Assembly: GCA_946902875.1 (NCBI GenBank)
Contig: OX336353.1
Location: 20,287,151-20,351,150, forward strand
Length of the DNA: 64,000 nt
Origin: Nematopogon swammerdamellus
Taxonomy: Eukaryota > Arthropoda > Insecta > Lepidoptera > Adelidae
Reading direction: 5' to 3'
Both the position numbers and the translations under genes were made by a program. The notes under the pieces were generated by a model. The model made no database searches, had not been told where the DNA came from, and saw only the letters and a program-made list of their open reading frames with translations. Numbering within the stretch: the first letter of the stretch is position 1; every line of letters starts with the position of its first letter. Shown here piece after piece: positions 11,037 to 21,850 of this stretch.

Positions 11037-11540
11037 TGACGTAACGACGGGTGATGGTACATGGTCTTAGCATATCATATCAGGTCGAAAAAAAAATGGT
11101 TTAAGGCGAAAATTCAAGGAATGTATGAAGATAGGTGAGCGTTAATAACAGCGGAGTCCGACCGGATACTAAGAACACAGGAGAAGCGATAAACCGAACT
11201 CATTATTAGTTCGGATAAGGACGGCGGACGGACCAACAACGTCTCCACTCCACACGTGACAGACCGCTGACGCACCCGCTCGTCAAGCCCATTTTACATT
11301 TACGAAAAATCGTCGCGAATTTTCATCGCGACGGCACTGCAGTATTATTTCGAGAAATTTGAAACAGCGTTCGGTAACGATAATAGGTAATATTTCGATA
11401 GTATCGGCCCAATCTCGGACACATTTCGTGATAGAACTTTCGTGTTCGAAAATAAAACTCGAAAGTATTATCGCCGCCGTCCGTCGTCGTCGTCGTAATT
11501 TCTGATGTTTCCGAAAAACTAAATATAAAATTTTCACGAC
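11037..11540. other. apparently single-copy DNA
   Basis: No second copy was noticed in this window. A (CGT)n-like patch lies at about 11,480-11,497. The 84-residue minus frame has no family features. It could be conserved noncoding DNA upstream of dan, but the sequence alone cannot show that. Confidence 0.3.
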
Positions 11541-11858
11541 TATACCACCACGCTGTATTCCGACAACCGTGTTAAAAGCAGATTAATCAGCCTTGTGCTG
11601 CGAGAATTCTGTTGAATTGTAGCACAACACTGATCACCACGTTTAGCAAAATATTAGGACAAGACAATAATCAAGCAACAAGAAGGCACGAATACTGCGT
11701 GACTGAAAGGACCGCGCCACGGTGAGACGTGACTAGCTTGTCACCCTTCAGCATGGCAACTTGTCCTTATGCCTTAGTCCCATTTTACGACATCATCGGG
11801 TAAAAATGCAGTGTAATCATAATACTCATACATAACATACATAACACACACGGTATGG
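11541..11858 (-). repeat. R3 repeat, minus copy
   Basis: A degenerate near-full copy keeps the GTAGCACAACACTGATCACC and CATTTTACGACATCATCG segments. Confidence 0.55.
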
Positions 11859-11891
11859 CGGCGGGGCGCGACAATAGTTCGTTAGTCGTCC

Positions 11892-12094
11892 AGTGCGGTG
11901 GTACCAACCCGGCCGGCAAAAACCCTTGCACCTTAGTAAGGTATGAAGGGAAGGGACCTACAGTTTAACGTGGAATCAGAATTCGAACAACGGTCAGCCT
12001 CCAACGGTCGAGCGGTCGCCCATCCAAGTACTGACCGCGGCCAGGGCTGCTTAATAATAACAGTCGACCGACCGCACCACTGAGCTACCGAGGC
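11892..12094 (-). mobile_element. SINE family A, head half
   Basis: The head and core are present, including the 5S-like CATCCAAGTACTGACCGCG (minus orientation). The 3' third of the body is absent. Confidence 0.75.
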
Positions 12095-12524
12095 TCACAA
12101 AGTTAGGCGATACAAACAAAAATGTAAATGTGTAAAAGGGGCTCTCAACAGTGACGCATCCGCAATCTCTCCCGCGCGCCGCGCCACCTCGTCGCGCGCA
12201 CTCGAGCCGAAAAAACTCGCGCACGCAGCTGCGCGGGCGCAGCGGCACAGCAGAGCGGTTGGTCACGGGGTGGGGCAGGCGGGGGGGACGGTTCTAGGAA
12301 GCGAGGCGCGGGTGTACATAGGCGAGTCCGCACGATCCGCATCGCATACCTCGCCAGCTTGGACATCCAGAAGCAATAATATGTACCAGCAGCTTCTAGA
12401 ACCTTGTCACGCAAACTGACGATGTGACGTTGATCAAACGTCCGCGGCTAAAAAAACTTACATTATAGTATAGTATACCACACCAACCACACATGGTATG
12501 TCCCGATAATCGTAGAGTTTAAGC
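12095..12524. other. GC-rich block and spacer
   Basis: GC-rich DNA at about 12,150-12,330 is followed by AT-rich DNA with a short R3-like piece near 12,475-12,515. Open frames on minus are compositional. Confidence 0.35.
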
Positions 12525-12941
12525 AGCGGGTGGCCGAGTGGTTTGGGCATCAGATTCTCATGCGAGAGGTCCGCGGATCGAATCCGGTCGGCGTGTACCA
12601 ATGAGTTTTTTCTGACGAAAAAATTTACGTGCATCCTAGACCCTGCTGCTTCACCGTTCGGAACCGGTGTGAAACTGTAGTTACCTTCCCTAGCCCCTTA
12701 CTAGGTGGTAGGCTCAAAGCCGGAGCCGACTGGGTTGGTACCACCGTACTGAATGTAAGATGGCCGCATAGCAGCCTCGGCTATGTTCTCCTTTGGTTCA
12801 GTATAGCCAGCAATCCAGGAAGTCTTCGGTATGGAACCATCGATGTATGGAACCTACCTTCTCGGAGGTGATATTGGTTGGTCAGAGCATGCGCTTTGGC
12901 CTCTCCGACTCAGCCACCTATACCGGATTACATAAAAAAAC
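12525..12941 (+). mobile_element. SINE family B, full length
   Basis: The Ser/Leu-tRNA-like head has A box TGGCCGAGTGG and a mutated B box (GGATCGAATCC). It leads into a TTTTTTCTGACGAAAAAATT hairpin, the shared core, a GGAGGTGATATTGG segment and a 3' CCGGATTACAT plus A-run. It includes an insertion of about 14 bp that repeats a local GTATGGAACC segment. Confidence 0.85.
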
Positions 12942-13054
12942 TTCTACATCCCAAAGATTAGTTAGAATAGAGTGCCTCGCGGCGCTAAGCTCACCTATTG
13001 GGCCTAATTTGTATAAATTGGTGTTAAATAAAGAATATACTTAGAATATAGGTA
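12942..13054 (+). mobile_element. LINE-like 3' end
   Basis: It closely resembles about 3,385-3,500 (shared GGTTAGTTAGAATAGA-type wording) and ends in AATAAAG. Confidence 0.5.
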
Positions 13055-13166
13055 TGCACTTCAATTTTTTCTTCAGAAAAAAATCATGGGTACACGCCGA
13101 CCGGATTCGAACCTCGGACCTCTCGCATGAGAAGCCGATGCCCAAACCACTCGGCCACCCGGCGAT
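13055..13166 (-). mobile_element. SINE family B head
   Basis: Minus-strand tRNA-like head only, with an intact B box (GGTTCGAATCC on minus) and A box. It is not a functional tRNA gene, because the family leader continues after it. Confidence 0.75.
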
Positions 13167-13346
13167 TAAAGAAGAAGGTAGTAGTTTAAGCAGTATTATG
13201 CAAGCGAAGAAGAATAGTTTGTGGCAATGTATTTAAGCAGTAAAGTAATATGATCAAAGATAATTCTGTGAATATGATAAACTACCACAGATCAGTGGGA
13301 TTTCTGTGTAAACTACAAACGAATACGACAGCTAGTTTTAAATATA

Positions 13347-13811
13347 GGCTGTTTCAGGATAGGGTTGAGAAATTTCAGGAATAGAAAGTACTCATTATTA
13401 GAAGAAAAAAAATCCTTATCCGATCGAAATTCCGTACTTTTTTTTCATACAAAAATTGGAAATTGTTATAAAAACTCGATGTATAGTGAGTATGGGGAGG
13501 TGCTGTCTAGGTCTAGGTAGTGCAATGACCTAGTCCGGTCCTATTTTTTTTTCTTTTGATGTCATTTAAATTTAAGTGTTTGGAATTTACCTACATGCAG
13601 TTCAATTCTACTAGTTAAAAATTGCAATTTAGTAATTTTATTTTTATTTAATAAAGGCGGATGTTAACCGTCCACCAAATCTCGATGAAACGATTTTCAC
13701 CAAAAAGTACTATAAAATGACCGAATCTGGGAAAAAGTTTCAGAGCTTTTCGTTTTCAAATATGGACCCCTCTCGAACCCTGAAGTTACGAAACCCTATC
13801 CTGAAACACCC
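13347..13811. mobile_element. TIR MITE, TATA flanks
   Basis: Ends GGCTGTTTCAGGATAGGGTT and AACCCTATCCTGAAACACCC form inverted repeats, and TATA lies on both sides (13,343-13,346 and 13,812-13,815). A related 482-bp copy lies at 25,125-25,606. It is non-coding. Confidence 0.75.
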
Positions 13812-14293
13812 TATAGTCTGCGGTAGGTAAATACAGAGAGAGGGGGCGCGGGCGGGCTCGGCGCGCGGAGCGGTGCTATCATGAATGCAGATGCACTGTC
13901 GCACTGTGTACTCTGTACCTATATACACAGCAAGTTCAAGCTGTACATAAGTAGGTGTGGACAGACGTAATTAGTGATTAATTACTGGCAGACAGACACG
14001 TCGCGGCCGCGGCCGCCGCGAACGCGACTCGCGAAGGTCAGGCGGCAGTGCGCGGCGCGCGGACCGATTTCATTTCTTGGGAATGCGCTGTCGTCGTCGT
14101 TAGGTAGGTAGGATGTCTCAATGTAGGTAGGTGGTAGGTACGCGAGATGCTCGCGTGTGCAGTCTTAATTTGTTTCGTAATGAAGAACACACGATGTTAC
14201 GAGTACCTTAAAGCGCTTAGACCGGCCAAATATGAAAGATTAACGAATTAGCACTTTGAAAAGTGTCCGATATAATCAATCACCCATCATCAA
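13812..14293. other. GC-rich block and spacer
   Basis: Two GC-rich patches (about 13,845-13,880 and 14,000-14,065, the latter with GGCCGCGGCCGCC) lie in AT-rich DNA. No gene is recognised. Confidence 0.35.
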
Positions 14294-15551
14294 TCAATAC
14301 TAATAAGAAGTGTGTAAGGGGTGGTCATGGAGTAAGTTACTTTGTTTTATGAGATACTGCGTTTGTAGACTCTATGCATGATGATGACACTAAAACTGAA
14401 TTGATGATTTTTAAAAATCTTTTCTGTTTGTATGTATGTATGTTCCTCCATAACTCTTAAACCGATCATCCGAATTTGATGAAACTTAGTTTTTTTTTTT
14501 TTTTTTTTTTTTTATACTAAGCGCGACATGTGGCGCCGAGTCACCCATAAGGTGTCTAGCGACGCCCATGGACATTCGGACGCAGGCGGGGGCTGCGAAT
14601 GCCATGCCGGCCTGACAGGTGCCCATTCACGCCTCTCTTGAAGGACCCGAGACTATACTTGGGGGGAAATATGTGGGCAGGTAGAGCGTTCCAGAGTTTG
14701 CCGGTTCTGTGGAGAAAGGATCTGCAGAACCGATTTGTACGCATCCGCGGTAAATCCAGCGTATAGGGATGCAATCCCTGCCCAGTGCGCGTTGTACGGA
14801 GGTGAAAAGGGGACGCCGGAATCGCGTTAAACAGCTCCTCCGAGCACTCCCCGTGGAATAAGCGATAGAACACGCTTAGGGCGCCGACATCCCTACGAAG
14901 TTGCAGCGGTTCTAGATCGCGGGACACGTCGGGGTCATCCACAAGTCGCACGGCTCGACGCTGGATCGAGTCCAAAGGCGCAAGCTGGTATTTGGCTGAG
15001 CCATCCCACAGGTGCGAGCAGTACTCCAAGCAGGACCTAATCTGCGATTTATACAGAAGCAGCCTTTGGCCCGGCGTGAAGTACCGTCGAACCTTATTGA
15101 GTACGCCTAGCTTTTTTGAGGCCAGCTTGGCCTTGCCCTCGATATGGCGCCGGTAATTTAGGTCGTGCGACAGTTCGACTCCGAGGACCCCGAGGTGGTC
15201 GCTTAATTTAAGCGACGTGCCTTGGAAGGAAGGAGCTGGTGTGAACGCCGCCCTCTTCGCACTGAACGCGCAAACTTGTGTTTTTGAAGCGTTGAACTCG
15301 ACCAAATTGCTACGGCCCCATTCGGAAATAGACCGAAGCGTTTGTTCGAGTTCAGACACAAGTCTTCAATCATATTTACCTATACGAGACACAGGATAGG
15401 GTAAATAAAATTCAGTTCCGGTTGCGCTAAGATGTGGCTCTCATACAAACCGAATTGTTCCGCGCGCCGAAATAAAGGTACGGTAGAGGGCTTACTTACT
15501 TACTTATTTTTATACGAATTTCACGTGAGCGAAGCCGCGGGCAAAAGCTAG
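14294..15551 (+). mobile_element. Helitron-like element split by LINE
   Basis: It starts TCAATACTAATAAGAAG after an A and ends CTAG before a T, with the GCGAAGCCGCGGGCAAAAGC 3' motif. Without the inserted LINE it aligns along its length with the uninterrupted copy at 60,807-61,186. It has no helicase frame of its own. Confidence 0.75.
14490..15370 (-). mobile_element. Jockey-like LINE, 3' fragment with RT C-terminus
   Basis: A minus-strand frame of about 267 codons (14,556-15,359) encodes the C-terminal part of a non-LTR retrotransposon reverse transcriptase. The CLEYCSHLWDGSAKY and LDSIQRRAVRLVDD motifs are seen, with a GKLWNALPAHIFP end. The catalytic FADD part is missing, so the copy is 5'-truncated. 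The annotated start is only a GTG in an open frame. The 3' end is an A-run (T-run at 14,490-14,513 on plus). It is a dead copy inside a Helitron. Confidence 0.85.
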
Positions 15552-15650
15552 TATTGAATATTGCGACTTTTTAATAAAACTGTTTGTATTTAATTTCCGC
15601 GTGGTATTTGACCATTGATGACTCTAGGTTTTATAGATTCCCTTACAGTT

Positions 15651-16212
15651 ACTGTAAGGGATGGTTATGGAGTAAGTTACTTTGTTTTATGAGATACTGG
15701 TTTGTAGACTCTATGTATGATACTAAAACTAAATTGACGATTTTTAGACATATTTTCTGTATGTATGTATGTATATGTATGTTCCTCCATAACTATGATC
15801 ATCCTAATTCGATGATACAAGCTTATTTATTTAGCTATACGTGACACAGGATAGGCTAAATAAAATTCAGTTCCGTTTACGCTAAGATGTGGCTCTCATA
15901 CAAACCGAATTGTTCCGAACGCCGAAATAAAGGTGGAACGCACTCTCTGCCCATCTATTTCCTGAGGATTTTCCTTCCAAGTACAGCCTGGGGGTTTTCA
16001 AAAGGGGCGTGAAAAGACTCCTGTCAGACCGGCATGGCATTAGCAATCCCCGTGCATCACAGAATGTCCATGGGAATCGTTAGACACCTACTTGTAGGTG
16101 AAACGATGCCACATGTCGCGCTATCCATAAAAAAAGGTACGGTAGAGGGCTTACTTACTTTCTTCTTTTTAAATACAAATTTTACGCGAGCGAAGCCGCG
16201 GGCAAAAGCTAC
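15651..16212 (+). mobile_element. second Helitron-like copy split by LINE
   Basis: It aligns with the 60.8-kb copy from GTAAGGGATGG to GCGGGCAAAAGCTA. The terminal CTAG is mutated to CTAC. The start is not sharply defined because the TC end is not visible. Confidence 0.6.
15934..16136 (+). mobile_element. LINE 3' fragment in Helitron
   Basis: This is the same LINE family as the 14.5-kb copy in the opposite orientation. It encodes a diverged end of the reverse transcriptase (KYSLGVFKRGVKRLLSDRHG), then a short 3' UTR and an A-run. It sits inside the second Helitron at a site different from the first insertion. Confidence 0.7.
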
Positions 16213-16320
16213 TCTGTCATAAATATGTAGGTATATATCTTTCCGCCACTCTCCTGGCTGTTATCACACCCCAAATGAATATTTTCATTGAATGTGTTCA
16301 TATTTAACTGTGCGGGTTAG

Positions 16321-16996
16321 AAAAAAACCGGCCAAGTGCGTGTCGAGCCACGCGCAGTGTAGGGTTCCGTAGTTGCGGAACCCTATCAAAATACATTATT
16401 TGATTATTTGTATAATTTTGTAGAGGAAATAAATGAATGTTAATTTGAAAAAGTTCTTCAACAGTGAAATGATGGCTGTCGTCCTTAGATTTTATAAGTT
16501 GGTCGACTTTACTCGTCAACCTGTACAGCATACTTAGCTGTGATAGTTTTCCTTTTAATTTTGATATATATATACTACTGCTGTGAATTTTTTCACATAT
16601 CTAATAACAATCGTTTAGTTGGCAGGGGGTGGGGACACTTGACTCTAACAAAAAGTAGCACTTAAAAGCTTAATAATTCGCAAACGGATCCCTAAATCGA
16701 AAAATGCTTTTCACAAACCCGCAATATTTTCAAAAGACCTATCTAACGACATCCGACACGATGAGGTAGACGTGAAAAAAAACTTTACGGATAGGGAAGG
16801 CCCCCTAAAAAAAAATTATTTCAAAAATTTTATTTTACCACTTTGTCGGCGTTATTAATATGTATGTATACCCATACCAAGTTACAACTTTCTAGTCCTA
16901 AGGGTCTCTGAGCTAAGCCGCGGACAGACAGACAGACAGACGGACGGACATGGCGAAACTATAAGGGTTCCTTGTTGACTACGGAACCCTAAAAAC
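16321..16996 (+). mobile_element. RG-related repeat, near-full
   Basis: It starts AAAAACCGGCCAAGTGCG and ends ACGGAACCCTAAAAAC, with a GACAGACAGACGGACGGAC patch near the end. The middle differs from the 4.1- and 54.6-kb copies, so it is a subfamily or a related element. Confidence 0.65.
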
Positions 16997-17000
16997 TATT

Positions 17001-17185
17001 TAAAATAATATAAAAACCGCCTTCAAAAATGTATGAAAAAAAAAATCTAACCCTAGAGTTGAAGGCGGTGTTGTGATTTGTGTAGCCTTCTTTAGCACCG
17101 CCTTCAACTCTAGGGTTCGATTTTTTTTTATTTCATACATTTTTGAAGGCGGTTTTTATACTTTTTTAAATAGTTTTTTATTTCA
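17001..17185. repeat. inverted repeat, MITE-like
   Basis: Arms of about 75-80 bp include ACCGCCTTCAAAAATGTATG and the AACCCTAGAGTTGAAGGCGG segment. They fold around a short loop near 17,085. Confidence 0.75.
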
Positions 17186-17189
17186 AAGT

Positions 17190-17460
17190 TTTTTTTTAGT
17201 AATTTTTTGCTATTAATGTACTCGGCGGAATCGCTCGGCCTTCGGCCTCGCGATTCCGCCTCGCTTTCCAATCCGATCTTGACCAAATTAAAATGGGACC
17301 AAACGGGAAGCACCAGCTTTCAAATAAAAAAAGAATTTTCAAAATCGGTTCACCCAGTCGAAAGTTCTGAGGTAACAAACATAAAAAAAAATTAAAATTA
17401 TAAAAAAAAATACAGTCGAATTGAGAACCTCTTCCTTTTTTTGAAGTCGGTTAAAAATTA
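17190..17460. repeat. probable dispersed repeat
   Basis: It contains a small hairpin (GCTCGGCCTTCGGCCTCG) and ends with a GTCGAATTGAGAACCTC/TTTTTTTGAAGTCGG segment of a kind common in lepidopteran introns. No second copy is visible here, so the label is tentative. Confidence 0.35.
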
Positions 17461-18006
17461 ATAGAGGCATTGAGTGTTACCTTTGCTCATATTTTTATTT
17501 GAGTCACAGCACGCACAGCCTCCTTTATTGAGACGACGACATGGTAGAGGAGGCAATTTGTTTGTTGGCAAATTGTATTATATAATATACAATACAATTT
17601 GCTATTAGGTATAAGTGTTACAGTCACAGATCAGAGAAGTATTGTTACAGTTTTTAATGTTTGTTGTTTTAACTAATATATCCCGCCGCCGCCTGCCGGC
17701 TGAAAGCTAACCTACATTGGTTTACCCACGATTTTCTCAGTGTCAAAAACTCGTGGGTTTACCCGACAGTTTTATTCGTGCGAGTACCTACGAGAATCGA
17801 TACTGCAGGCTCTCTCATTTTTAAAATTCCCTCGATATTCCTAGAAGCGTGTCTCGCGCCCCGCTCCGCCTCCGCCTACGCGAGTTCCTGTCCCGCCGAC
17901 TTCGGACGCGGCGTTTTTGGCCGCCGCGGAGAAGGGGCGCGATAGCGCCGGCGGCGGAGGGCGGCGGAGGGGCGGGGGCGCCTGGGGGGAAGGCTGGGGG
18001 TACGCT
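17461..18006. other. spacer and GC-rich block
   Basis: AT-rich DNA is followed by a GC-rich block at about 17,845-18,000. Open frames on both strands are compositional. Confidence 0.35.
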
Positions 18007-18164
18007 TAGGGTTGCCATGTTTGGAACAGCGCGGGTTTATCCACATACGAGTATTTCATTCGTTGTCCAGAGTGTTCTTCAGAAGAAATTGTAAAATCAA
18101 AATTTGTAAATTATTATGCCAAAAATCTATATGTACTTAATTTAGTATTTCTTTACGGAACCTT

Positions 18165-18265
18165 ACATGTGTGACTACATCATCTACTAGGTACACGATG
18201 TCAGCAATGTCAGCCCATAGCACCTTGGCGAACTAGATGCCATATCAGTTCTTCACTTCGGTGCT
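18165..18265 (-). mobile_element. degenerate SINE family A 3' end
   Basis: Minus-strand remnant keeps the ATGTCAGCCCATAGCACC wording of the family. Confidence 0.5.
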
Positions 18266-18439
18266 TCTCTTTATAATTCTTCATAGTTAGATGCTAATTA
18301 TATTGATAGTGGATCAAATCCGATAATAAAAAAAAAATAAAAAAATTATCCCGCCCAGGAATCAAGCCATTATCAATCAAACTTGGTATGATTATAGTGA
18401 AAACTCTACAGTAAAAGAACAAATTAAAAAAAACGAATT

Positions 18440-18494
18440 GAGTGGTGGTAGGGAACCCTCGGTGCGAGATTCGACTCGCACTTGGCCGGTTTTC
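18440..18494 (-). repeat. RG repeat end
   Basis: Short minus-strand piece ending CGACTCGCACTTGGCCGG. Confidence 0.6.
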
Positions 18495-18583
18495 TCTTTA
18501 TTTTTGCCTTTGCATCCGTCCAATGAAGGAAGGAGACAGAACATAGATAACATTATCTCTTAATCTATACTATAGCAACCCTA

Positions 18584-18800
18584 ACGCGCGCGCCGCCCGG
18601 CGCCCCCGCGTCGTCGTCGTCGAGCCCCGCATAAATCTCCGGGGTGTGCGCTTTTGTCTTTTTTCCCGGCCGGCGGCGCGGCGGCGCGGAGGCACAGTAA
18701 TAAGATCGCGCTTCAGGTATAGCCGGGTAGCGTACGTGCTCCCTCCCCCCCCCCCCCCCCCCCCCCCCCCGCCAACCACGTGACCACGCCGCCCCTCTGC
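18584..18800. other. GC-rich block with C-run
   Basis: It includes a run of C of more than 20 bases at about 18,744-18,770. The run length in an assembly is unreliable. No gene is supported. Confidence 0.4.
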
Positions 18801-18852
18801 GCGCTGGTCTAATCAATGCATCGTACAATGTATAATACAATGCATCGTTGCC

Positions 18853-19225
18853 TTTTTTTTAAATGGAAACTGACACGGTTGGCTACATCACCTACAACAT
18901 CTGTGATGTCAGCCCATAACACCGGGTGAACTAGGTGCCATGTCAGCGCTTCCCTTCATTTCATGTCGGCTACACTGAAATGTATGGAAAACGCGAACTA
19001 TTTACATAGCCGTTTCGACCGACGTTTCCTTCAGTGCGATGGTATCAACGCGGCCGGGATAAACCCTATACCACCTAGTAAGGTAAGAAAGGAAGGGACC
19101 TACAGTTTAACGTGGAATCCGTACCACGGTCAGCCTCCAATGGTCGAGCGGTCACGCATCCAAGTACTGACCGCGCTCAGGGTCGCGACAACAGTCGACC
19201 GACCGCACCACTGAGCTATCGAGGC
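18853..19225 (-). mobile_element. SINE family A, full length
   Basis: Full minus-strand copy with 3' A-run, body, core, 5S-like region and tRNA-like A box (GAGCTATCGAGGC at the end on plus). Part of the 5S-like region has been lost. Confidence 0.85.
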
Positions 19226-19949
19226 TGACAGTGTTGACCTGCCTCAACCCAGGATTGGATTATAAGCAGCGTCGCGTCATGAATATTAAGATATGTTATT
19301 GATTAAGATGCTCGAAGTATCAAGATATCAATGGGTTAATAAAATTTAGGCAAGTACTTATCTACCTATTAATCTTACCTAGTCAAGCGTTAACTAATTA
19401 TGCAGTCAGGTACATTCAGATAACATGCTGCCAATTGGAGCAGGCCAGTCTCCCTCCACAGACAGCACCCGTTCACGAGCATCACGCCAGGGCCATCCAT
19501 ATTTGAGGCCCTCAATTTGAGGGTGAGACCGAGAAGTGACCCGGACCACAGAATACTAAATAGGTACTGTCGTACCAGGACTCAATACCAGACGTACCAG
19601 AATACTAAATAGGTACTGTCGTGCCCGGACCAAGCGACACCGTAAGCAAAGACTCTCGCAAAGACTTGTAATTATTGTCCATCCAGGTATGAAATAAGTT
19701 AGTTAGGTAATTAATTACTTACATTTGATACACTATCAAATACCTACATGGCTAATAGTGATAGATAATCGAAAATAAAACATCGTGTAAAAATGTTATG
19801 ACTTGTAATTAGGGATTTGGTGGAGAATCGTTAAAATCTGGCCTATTATCCGCGTCCGGCGACCGGTATTCACCAGCGGGTGAGCAATTGAAGCTAATCA
19901 ATCAGTCAAAAGTCTCTTTCTCGGAAACCAACAATACCACGCTGCTATA
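19226..19949. other. spacer with short tandem duplication
   Basis: A segment of about 50 bp beginning CAGAATACTAAATAGGTACT occurs twice in tandem at about 19,549-19,625. Otherwise no gene or known repeat is recognised. Confidence 0.4.
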
Positions 19950-20770
19950 CAAAGCCGATACACAACGCACATGCGCCAGTGCCGCGCCGCGCTCCGCCAC
20001 GTCCCCCGCGCGCACTCCCGCGCGCACCGTGTCGCGCGCGTCCCGCCGACAATGCGACCGATACCATCCGATACGCTACGCGTCGTCGCTCTCCATCCTC
20101 CATTTTTTTACGCAACAAATCTCTTCCAGCTTTCGCGTACCGGGCACCCTTTCATCTCATTTCAATAGAAACCGCGTCGTCCGTCCGCCTCGTAAAGACA
20201 TTGAAACAGTTGCTGCACTCGTCTCGCGGGAAAAAAAGCGAGGAAAATGGAGGCCGAAGCGACCCGCGCGTTCCGGCGCGACCGCTCCTTCTACAATTAG
20301 GAGTAAGTGCTGGGTATCCGCGCCGCAGGTAGAACGAGCGTGGCAGATAATAACCACGCTTTTTTTTTTATTGCGCGCGGCGAAACGTCCAGAAATACCG
20401 CGGGCGCGACGTCCGCGCAGGTACGCAGCGGCGCGCCCGCCGCGCTCGTGGTTCATTCCGTGCCAAATTTCGCGACATGCGGCGGCGGCGCGGAGGCGAC
20501 GGCGCGGCGGGTACGCGGAAAATAAAACGACTCAAAATGGAACTGTGCGACGAGAAATATGCAAATTGGCGCAAGAAACCCCCGCCGCGCGCCGCCGGCT
20601 TGCAGATGTCGCGCGAGGCGATCAATTATCAACCGGCTCGAATGCCGGCCGAGCTATTTATCGCGACACCGCACCTCCTCCGCCGCACCTCCGCCGCACC
20701 TCCCCCGCACCTCCGCCGCCTCCGACGCTCCTAAGCTGGGTTATGTATGGCTCACGGTTATGTAGTTAAA
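19950..20770. other. GC-rich block, possible regulatory DNA
   Basis: About 800 bp of GC-rich, CpG-dense DNA holds long overlapping frames in several registers on both strands (up to 293 codons on plus). The translations are Arg/Pro/Ala-rich with no domain, which argues against coding. An octamer-like ATGCAAAT lies at 20,559-20,566. It may be an enhancer or promoter block upstream of dan, which is inference only. Confidence 0.3.
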
Positions 20771-20825
20771 TTAACAGATCTCGCGAGATACTTGGATGCT
20801 TTCATGAAATAAAGACAACCGCCTT

Positions 20826-21682
20826 GCTAGATGTCCGGTTTTGGACCGGAGAGTCCGGTTTTTGAGGCTTCTGTCCGGTCTCCGAAATAATGAAATACCG
20901 GACATCAAGACATCCGGTTGTTTCTTCGTATAACGAAACATTTCAGTGTTCTTTGATTTTGCAATCAGTTCCAGCATACATACATACATACATAGCGTCA
21001 CGCTTGTTTCCCGGTGGGGTAGGCAGAGACAACGGATCTCCACGTGCCACGATCCTGACACACCTCTGCCGCCTCCTCCACTCCCACAATGTTCTTCATG
21101 CATGCTCGTCGGTTACGGGTACTACGCACTTGCCCCTTTTTGAGCACATGCCCGATCTGGTCCAGGTACGTGCGTCTAGGGCGACCCTTCCCGACTCCTC
21201 CACTCACATTTGCTTCATAAATTTCTTTCGTTAGTCTCCTATCATCCATTCTTCCAACATGACCGAACCACCGAAGCATCCCTTTGTAAATCCTTGTCAC
21301 TATATCTTCTTTCAGCCCACAGCGCTCTCGCACTACACTATTTCTCAATCTATCTTTCATTGTAACTCCACACATACTCCTCAACGCGCGCATTTCCACA
21401 GCATTAATCCTGCTTTCATGCTTCGTCTGCCATGCCCAACTTTCACTCCCGTACATAAGTGTAGGGTCCAGCACTACACCATGGGCAGGCAAACGTGCCC
21501 TAGTTGACATGCTTTGGCTGCCCATAATCGAGCAATTCAACCCTTTTATTCATTTCATTACATTCATCACTATCTCCCATTAATTTTCAAAAGTAACGGT
21601 CATGAAAAATGTTGTACCTGAAAAACCTCTTGATAAAATATAATATCCGGTTTTTTTCAACTGTACCATCTGGCAACCCTTG
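20826..21682. mobile_element. hAT-like repeat split by RTE LINE
   Basis: Removing 20,974-21,530 leaves a sequence that aligns with 27,085-27,420 (shared CCGGTCTCCRAAATAATG wording and an ACCATCTGGMAACCCT end). The right end resembles a hAT terminus, while the left terminus is not present in this copy. Confidence 0.6.
20974..21530 (-). mobile_element. RTE-like LINE, 3' fragment
   Basis: The minus-strand frame encodes the C-terminus of an RTE-type reverse transcriptase: GSESWAWQTKHESRINAVEM, then LRWFGHVGRMDDRRL and GKGRPRRTYLDQI. The 3' end is a (TATG)n tail at 20,976-20,994. The copy is 5'-truncated and has lost the catalytic domain. The first codons of its open frame belong to the flanking repeat. 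Confidence 0.85.
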
Positions 21683-21689
21683 GTTGAAT

Positions 21690-21850
21690 AAGAGGAGCCA
21701 GAGCAGATGCTCCGGCTAGCCAATAACACTTCCGTCCGAGAAAATGGCAAACCGGAGACTTGCCTTTGGATTTCTGGCTATACTGGACTATTTAGAGAAG
21801 AATAGCTACAGTGGTACCAACCCACTCGGATGAAGGGACCTACCCTACCT
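21690..21850 (-). mobile_element. degenerate SINE family B
   Basis: Old minus-strand copy, recognisable from GGAGCCAGAGCAGATGCTCC through a TTTCTGGCTATACTGGACTA segment. Confidence 0.5.

Noticed and set aside
13058..13166. possible tRNA gene
   Set aside because: The A and B boxes belong to the head of SINE family B, which continues into the family leader. The same applies to 12.5, 55.0 and 60.1 kb.
18007..18583. hAT element between TAGGGTTGCCATG and AGCAACCCTA
   Set aside because: The ends look right, but the flanks give no 8-bp duplication and the interior holds unrelated repeat ends, so pairing of these termini is unproven.
19888..20769. 293-codon plus-strand open frame
   Set aside because: It lies in GC-rich DNA where several frames on both strands are open, the translation is Arg/Pro/Ala-rich without any domain, and no splice context supports it.
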